Source: Amphiura filiformis
Lineage: Eukaryota > Echinodermata > Ophiuroidea > Amphilepidida > Amphiuridae
Assembly: GCF_039555335.1 (NCBI RefSeq)
Contig: NC_092636.1
Location: forward strand, 59,957,991-60,021,990
Length of the DNA stretch: 64,000 nt
Direction of reading: 5' to 3'
Below are positions 57,936 through 64,000 of the stretch, piece by piece. The position numbers and the translations under genes are program-made. The number at the start of each line of letters is the position of its first letter. Within the stretch, counting starts at the first letter, position 1. Under the pieces are notes generated by a model that saw nothing but the letters and a program-made list of their open reading frames with translations, did not search any database and was not told the DNA's origin.

Positions 57936-59064
57936 TCAAATGTTGTTAGTAATTGCGACATCAAAGTGATTCGTGGACACTGAAGTCGATGGAGGCATAC
58001 TCTTAACTACAGACAACTTTCTCCCCTCAGTATGTGATCCGGAAAGTTCGCCAGGTTCATCCAAGGTATCAAAAAGAACAATCACTGGCTCCTCGGCACG
58101 TATCGAGCAGCAGAACAAATGTTGTTGGATAGCTTGCCTGAAATTCTTATTAGTTAGGGCGTACAAGACGGGGTTGAGGCAAGAATTTGCAAAAGCCAAT
58201 ATCACAAATGCGCTGTACAGATTGCTGTACACGTATTCAAATGGCACTAGGCCGAGATTAAATGCAAGAAAGGCAAATTGATCCGGAGACCAACAGATGA
58301 TGAAACTAATTATTACAGATAGTAACATGTAGATGACACGTTGTCGAGCTTCAAGTAGGGCAAGATTTGCCGGTTTTTTATTTGACTTTGTAGTAAACAT
58401 CTGGGCTTGCACTTTTAAAAGTTGGATGGATCGAATGTTTGCTGCAATCATCAAAATAACAGGTACAAGATATTGGATGACAAAAATCGAAACGCCGATG
58501 AACATTTGAAATTCCACACTACCAAAGTCGACATAGCAGGCTCCTTTAACATCATCAAACTGACCAGCGTAAATCTGAAAAGTATTACAGGTGAAAGCGA
58601 GAATTCCAGATCATAATGATGATGAATCTTGTTCTCCTCATCGAAAAAAATCTGTTGTATCGCATAGGTTTACCTATAGCAACGAATCGCTCTATTGCGA
58701 GAAAGGTAAGGGTAAAAATCGATGCGATAATGGATATCCACAACAGAAATGAAAAATGTACCACTTTGCAGTAGAAGCGACCTCCGAAGTTGTCAGGAAC
58801 ATAGGACAGAGTCGGAATTGGAATAATGCATATTGATGAAATGATATCAGCAACTGCTAAAGCTGCGATGAATCTATTCGTAGCACTCATCGTCAGTGTG
58901 CGGGTGTGAAGATACACATGTATCACAATAGAGTTTCCTATGATACCGACGATGGCAAGGATAAGTTGGATGAATAGCCGCCAGTCCCATGGCACTGGTA
59001 CTAAATATATATTGGGAAGTGTTGTGTTTTTGTCCACAGTCTCGTTGAGGTGTAGAGATGCCAT
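57936..59064 (-). pseudogene. Seven-helix receptor pseudogene with one frameshift (receptor 6, block B)
   Basis: Copy of receptor 3. 58585-59064 covers TM1-TM4, ending MIWNSRFHL; 57936-58517 (open from within the second extracellular loop) covers TM5-TM7 and the tail. Only the extra base after the TM4 tryptophan codon breaks it. The homopolymer near 58485 still has five A's, so the second lesion of copy A is absent. If the one frameshift were an assembly error the gene would be complete. Confidence 0.88.
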
Positions 59065-59608
59065 CAGTAGATATCTATATAGTTAGTTGAAGTAGATTGG
59101 ACAATATATATGAAAATTAAAACAGGACAGGTGGAAGATCCCGTAACAGATGGGTTATCAAACTAAACTAAGTGAATAATGGAAAGATGCGATAAACGAG
59201 CCATCTAAATATTTCCGTGCATCTGTTATTGTTCGCCACAACATAGTGGGTGTTAGAATAATAGGGTTGGCATGTGAAAACATTGGGTCAAACAAACGCA
59301 CACACGAACCCCAAGAAATAAGCCTATCAAGCATCCGTGTACGGTTTTCCTATCATGATAATCGAGGACCAAAAAAGAATAAAAAAGAAGAATATCAATA
59401 ACAATGATGTTTACCTACTCGCACCAATGAATGGGTTAGCGAAATACATGTATGAGGGGATATGCAATAATTATGAGCCCCGGGATGGTAAAGCTTCTAA
59501 AAAGCGCGCAAACAAGTGCTTGGCTTGAGAAAAAAAGAAAAAAGCGCAACAAACGGATGTCAAGGTGTTGATAGTATTATTATACAATGATGTGAACCGA
59601 CCCTGGCA

Positions 59609-60235
59609 GAAATTTGATATAGTTTTGATAGTATCAAAATTGTATCAAAATTGTATCAAAAAGTACTGTATCGAAAGTGTATCAAATTGGGACGTTTTTG
59701 ATATATATAAAAAATGTATCAAAATATATCAAATTGTATCAAAATATATCAAATTGTATCAAAACATATCAAAAAGTATCAAATTGTATCAAATCATATC
59801 AACTTTGATACAATTTGATACACTTTCAAGATTTTGATACAGTTTGATACTTGTAAAAATTTGATACGATTTGATACACTTGAAAGATTTTGATACAATT
59901 TGATACACTTGAAAGATTTTGATACGATTCGATACACTTGCAAAATTTTGATACGATTTGATACACTTGAAAGAATTTGATACACTTGAAAGATTTTGAT
60001 ACAATTTGATACACTGGAAAGATTTTGATACGATTTGATACACTTGCACAATTTAGATACGATTTGATACACTTGAAAGAATTTGATACAATTTGATACA
60101 CTTGAAAGATTTTGATACGATTTGATACACTTGATTGTTCAACAGCCAGGTTTTTTTTGATACACTATATTTTGATACTAGCTGATATCATATATAAAAA
60201 AAATGATAACAGGATGTATTCCAAGTGTATCAAAA
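59609..60235. repeat. 29-bp minisatellite with an inverted junction
   Basis: To the right of about 59800 the unit is GATACAATTTGATACACTTG plus AAAGATTTT (29 bp, about 10 units). To the left the complementary sense dominates (TATCAAAATATATCAAATTG). The two arms meet at TATCAACTTTGATAC. It begins 9 bases after the end of duplicated block B. All three minus frames stay open across much of it, but this is composition, not coding. Confidence 0.9.
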
Positions 60236-61987
60236 ACTAATGCATCTATTTATACTTTCTTGAAGCAGCGTAACCCCATCAATGAAACGCTGATCTTCCT
60301 TATGCCCTATCAAAATCTGTATCAAAATTATATAAAAAATAGATTGTGATTACGGCAATAACATCATACATTATACCCTGCTGCACTTACAGAATTGAAT
60401 AAATTAAATACGGTACTGCAAACATAAATTATGTATCAGCTCTCTGTAATATACATGACATCTTGGTTTATTCAAATTAACCATTTAAATAAAATCTTTC
60501 TGAATATAAGTTGCATGACTGGGGCTGGAGTCTGACCCCTCATATCTGACAAAACTCATTTAAAACCAATGTCAGTGATACAGTGTTCAGTCTACACATC
60601 TTAAAATGCATTTGCGATTTAAACAGCATTGACAATAGGTAGTCCAGAACACTCTTACATATATGTATTTATGTCGGAGTTTCTTAATTATTTTATTGAC
60701 ATTTTCATGTTTTTAACTCGACATTGTGGCCCCGATCTTCATGATATGTATACCCATATTTTCATGATTGTGGGAAAAATAGTCTTAAAGTTTGTCACTC
60801 ATATTCCTTATTAAAAAACGGCATCCCTAATGAAAAGTTCTGAATCTGATGAATCCATTTTCCACAATTAAGACTGTGAGAAAAACAGTCTTTAAATTTA
60901 TGTTTTCATGTTTTGTCATCAATTGGAGGCATTTATTTTTTGCATATCTATCTTCGTCACTGTTTTGCAGGGCTGGTAAATGTATTCTATCATCATTCAT
61001 GTCCCATTGTAGTTTGCAGAGCTTGGGTCCCATTTCAGCAGCAACTGAAAGAAAATTGTACATAAAATTACGAATTAGTTTAACTTAAAATTAACAAAAT
61101 TAATATTTTATTGCCACTTACACATCTGGCCGTTTTCCAAAACAACTGAAAAAATATTTTGTGTCAGCGAGAAATTCATAATCATCAAGGGTCTATGGTT
61201 AGCCAGGTATTTCCACATCACTTTTTTAGAGTCCGCCAGAGAAGGATACAAACATACATGTAGAGTACTGTCTTAACTTAACCCCTCCCCCTTTTTTCCC
61301 CTTAATTTTTATATAAAAACTGAGATTTTTGGTATTGGCATAAAGCTCATATTTTACTCGTTAACATTAGTAAAGTACGGTAATACTAAAATTTATCACC
61401 TGAGATAAATTTCGTTTAGTGCATAATCTGCATATCCTCTGAGGCATTGTTAAACACACGCGTTTTGCTTCTCATCAAAACTATGTGAACAAGCTTAAGC
61501 AACTCAAAATTTGGAAACAATAATTTTAAGGGTACATTTTTTTTTGTAAAGCCTCAATATGTACACTGTATAGAAATAAGAATACAAAATATTTTACCAT
61601 GACTTTTTAAAAAGCTAAATTGCACTAGCAGTAGTGGTTTTAATATTTAGAAGCAAAAATGTGTTTCACAGAATCACAGTGGACGTAGAACCGTAAGTAT
61701 ATCAGACTTAAAATTTCACTGGGATTTATGAGAAAAATAAAAGAATTTTCTTCAGATTCAAAATTTTGATAAAGCGGTTTTAAATACCGTACCTTTGGTA
61801 ATCCTCCAGACTACAGTATAGTGATTTATATGTTGGTGTTTGGTGTTGCGACAGGTATGGAACTTCATGGTTGCATATCACAGAACCTGTATGAAAAAAA
61901 AATAATGAAAATTAAAATGGTATTTGACAATCTAGTCTCTTATCATAAGTGTTGGCCTTTTGGTTCGTGGAGAGACAGTCATTTTAC
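60236..61987 (+). other. Gene-poor interval
   Basis: AT-rich sequence after the minisatellite. No gene, clear repeat or element recognised. Confidence 0.55.
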
Positions 61988-62318
61988 TGGGTCAGTCCCT
62001 CTCAAATCACCAAATGGGTTGGCTGGTCACCATCTCAGATTTTGTTTAAAATCACTTATACCATAGCCCTATGTGCCCAATGAACACATTTCAAACGGTA
62101 GGTCTCTACTCCTTGTCGTTTCCGAGAACTGGCCTATTAAAAATTGGGTCAGACCCCCCCCCCCTTTTTGCACATGCGCGTAGAGACCTACCATTTGAAA
62201 TGTGTTCATTTGGCACATACATGTAGGGCTATGATATAAGTGATTTTAAACAAAACCTGAGAGGGTGACCAGCGAACCTTTTGTGAAAACTAGGTGATTT
62301 GAGATGGACTGACCCTAC
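61988..62318. mobile_element. Inverted-repeat MITE, about 330 bp
   Basis: The left arm (TGGGTCAGTCCCTCTCAAAT, TTTTGTTTAAAATCACTTAT, GAACACATTTCAAACGGTAG, GTCTCTAC) is mirrored in the right arm (GTAGAGACCTACCATTTG, ATAAGTGATTTTAAACAAAA, ATTTGAGATGGACTGACCC). Arms about 150 bases. A C11 run lies in the centre. Confidence 0.8.
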
Positions 62319-62419
62319 TCATAATTCTAAAAAGAGCATCTCAATTGCAGACCATGCACATAGCATTTTTTTGCCTTTATTATTTTTAAAGCAATTATTA
62401 TTATTAAAGCCATTTAATG

Positions 62420-62783
62420 CAGGGCTGTCAACTCTCACGCATTGGGTCACTTTCTCACGGCCTCACTCCCACAGGCTGAAAAAATGTTTTTTTCCCTGCA
62501 AGCAATCCAGAATTTCCCTCCAGTTATACCAAATTTCCCTCCAGTATGACATATTTCCTTATGTATTTCTTTATTTTTTTGGTCAAAACCAAAAATTTCC
62601 CGGCAATGAGCTTCCCGTATTGCCCACTTTTTCCCGCTGTGCTCACTCCATACAACCCCCCCCTTACATATTCTTGGGCTGATGTGGCTCAAATAATCAC
62701 TGCTGGTCAAAATGAACATTGTAGTCGGCAAATCCTGGTACGGCTGTCTCACGCCAAGCAATTCCAAAAAGTTGACAGCCCTG
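62420..62783. mobile_element. hAT-like MITE
   Basis: The ends CAGGGCTGTCAACT and AGTTGACAGCCCTG are perfect inverses, and TTTAATG on both sides (62413-62419, 62784-62790) is a 7-bp target duplication by this parse. 364 bases, non-coding. Related in its tip to the element at 26976-27484. Confidence 0.85.
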
Positions 62784-64000
62784 TTTAATGTGTGATTTGC
62801 TCCACAGTGACATCAATATTTCTTGAATTTATACTTTTTTGCATGATTTTAACGCCCAGTGGTACATCCTAGCCCCTTTTATATCACATGAAAGACAAAG
62901 TCAAGACAATTAGCACGTTTGTGTGCTTATCATGTTAATCAATTCCCGGTTTTATACAGAGTAATAATATGATGATTCTCATTTGCGAGAATCAGCTTCT
63001 CATGCAGTAAAGTCTGATTCTGAAGCGACTTGTATGTTTTTGATTCTCTAAATTGGCATGAAATTGAGGCCCTGCTTAAAGCTCCAGAAGAGCTATTCAA
63101 TGCTCTCCTGCAAAAGACATGTCCCTGTCCCTGAATTTATAATATAATTTAAATATGTAAATATTAAATTATCATTATTTAAAATTACCGTAATCAAAAT
63201 GTCGATCAACACTCCTGTGCCGCAACTGCTGACCTTGATGAGCAGAAGTGTAGTATCGTAGCACCACTGCAATGTGACTGCATTGTACGTCTGTGTGATG
63301 ACTGTAGCTTTATGCACATGTGTTTTAAGCTTACATCTTTTAGATCTTACATCGATGTTGATCTAGCTCGATCTTCCTTCCAAGTTCCAATAACAGCTCT
63401 CAGTTGTCATGGTTGTTTGAGAATAAATGCACAATGGCCATAGAAACTAACACAGTGACTTTTGATGTGGAAATTACCTCCATAACAATTATTATTTTCG
63501 AAAAGTTTTGCAGAGCTCTGTAACCGTTTATTTCATACTGGCTGCCATTTTAAAAACTGTACAAAAAAATTCCTTTAAAAGGGGATGGTTAGCTACATCA
63601 GAGTTTTCTGGTCATATGGGAAGGAATACTTGTATGTAGAGTAATCAGCAATGTCAGAGAAAAAGATTCTCAGGGGCTGCAAGATGGGATAATTCAATAT
63701 TAGTAAGCACCCCCCAAAAAAAAAAGGGGGGGGCAATATAAAATTAAAAAATTGCATTAAAAACCTTTGAATAAAAAAAGAAGAGCTTTTAAAAACCAAA
63801 AAATAATAACAATATAAATAAATGGTTGCATTTTTTTTAATTTATTTATATTTTTTTAATTATTATTTTTGTGTATTAAAAAGTGTGTGTGGGGTGGGGA
63901 GCAATTCTGTTCAAAAAATCAGAATAAAATGATTTAGCATTAAATTTTTTAGAAATAAAAGAATTAGAAAAAAGAGCATTAAACATAAACAAAAAAAGAA
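62784..64000 (+). other. Gene-poor interval at right edge
   Basis: AT-rich, ending in low-complexity A/T runs (63760-64000) and a G9 stretch near 63727. No gene recognised. Confidence 0.55.

Larger units (their letters stand above)
54425..59600 (+). repeat. Segmental duplication, copy B (5.18 kb)
   Basis: Direct copy of 46228-51404. It starts at the GTTTCAAG palindrome and ends at GATGTGAACCGA (59589-59600), after which copy A and copy B flanks are unrelated. Includes transposon end sequence, receptors 5 and 6 and flanks. Confidence 0.95.

Noticed and set aside
59565-60101. Several 86-92-codon open frames with YQ/CIK/VSK repeats
   Set aside because: They are translations of the 29-bp minisatellite in several frames; the openness is compositional.
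59609-60235. A CRISPR-like array
   Set aside because: Units are contiguous and degenerate without unique spacers, and the DNA is from an animal nucleus.

Overview
This is animal nuclear DNA, AT-rich and dense in mobile elements. It has canonical GT/AG introns, a vertebrate-like class IA PI3-kinase gene in 19 or more exons, a tandem family of intronless rhodopsin-class receptors, and debris of CR1/L2/jockey-type, RTE-type and Penelope-like retroelements, a possible Helitron and many foldback/MITE transposons. I read it as an invertebrate deuterostome, probably an echinoderm or hemichordate. That placement is inference, not shown by any single marker.

Layout. (1) 1-3290: a decayed LINE on the minus strand, running off the left edge. 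(2) 3376-26937: a complete plus-strand gene for a p110 catalytic subunit of class IA PI3-kinase, closest to p110 beta/delta. I placed 19 coding exons that join in frame into about 1058 residues, with adaptor-binding, Ras-binding, C2, helical and kinase domains and intact catalytic motifs. Two adjacent exons encode alternative versions of the same C2 segment. The introns carry MITEs, several starting just after 5' splice sites. (3) 26938-35878: 3' flank with a 53-bp repeat that includes the stop codon, a hAT-like MITE, a possible tRNA-derived SINE and long stretches without genes. (4) 35879-40700: nested transposons, including a long inverted-repeat element holding a LINE, and a foldback element. 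(5) 40855-59064: a minus-strand array of related seven-helix receptor genes: two intact, one with a lost C-terminal tail, two frameshifted, one truncated and one N-terminal relic. A 5.2-kb segment carrying two of them (46228-51404) recurs almost unchanged at 54425-59600. One boundary of the copy lies in a perfect palindrome. (6) 59605-64000: a 29-bp minisatellite and two more MITEs; no gene seen.

The PI3-kinase makes PIP3 at the plasma membrane downstream of receptors. The receptor cluster resembles lineage-specific, rapidly turning-over GPCR families of invertebrate deuterostomes. Nothing in the sequence ties the two loci functionally. The most novel-looking item is the tandem pair of C2-domain exons at 10843-10980 and 11052-11132: their common nine-residue core is identical in protein but differs at six synonymous sites, as expected for an old, selected, mutually exclusive exon pair.
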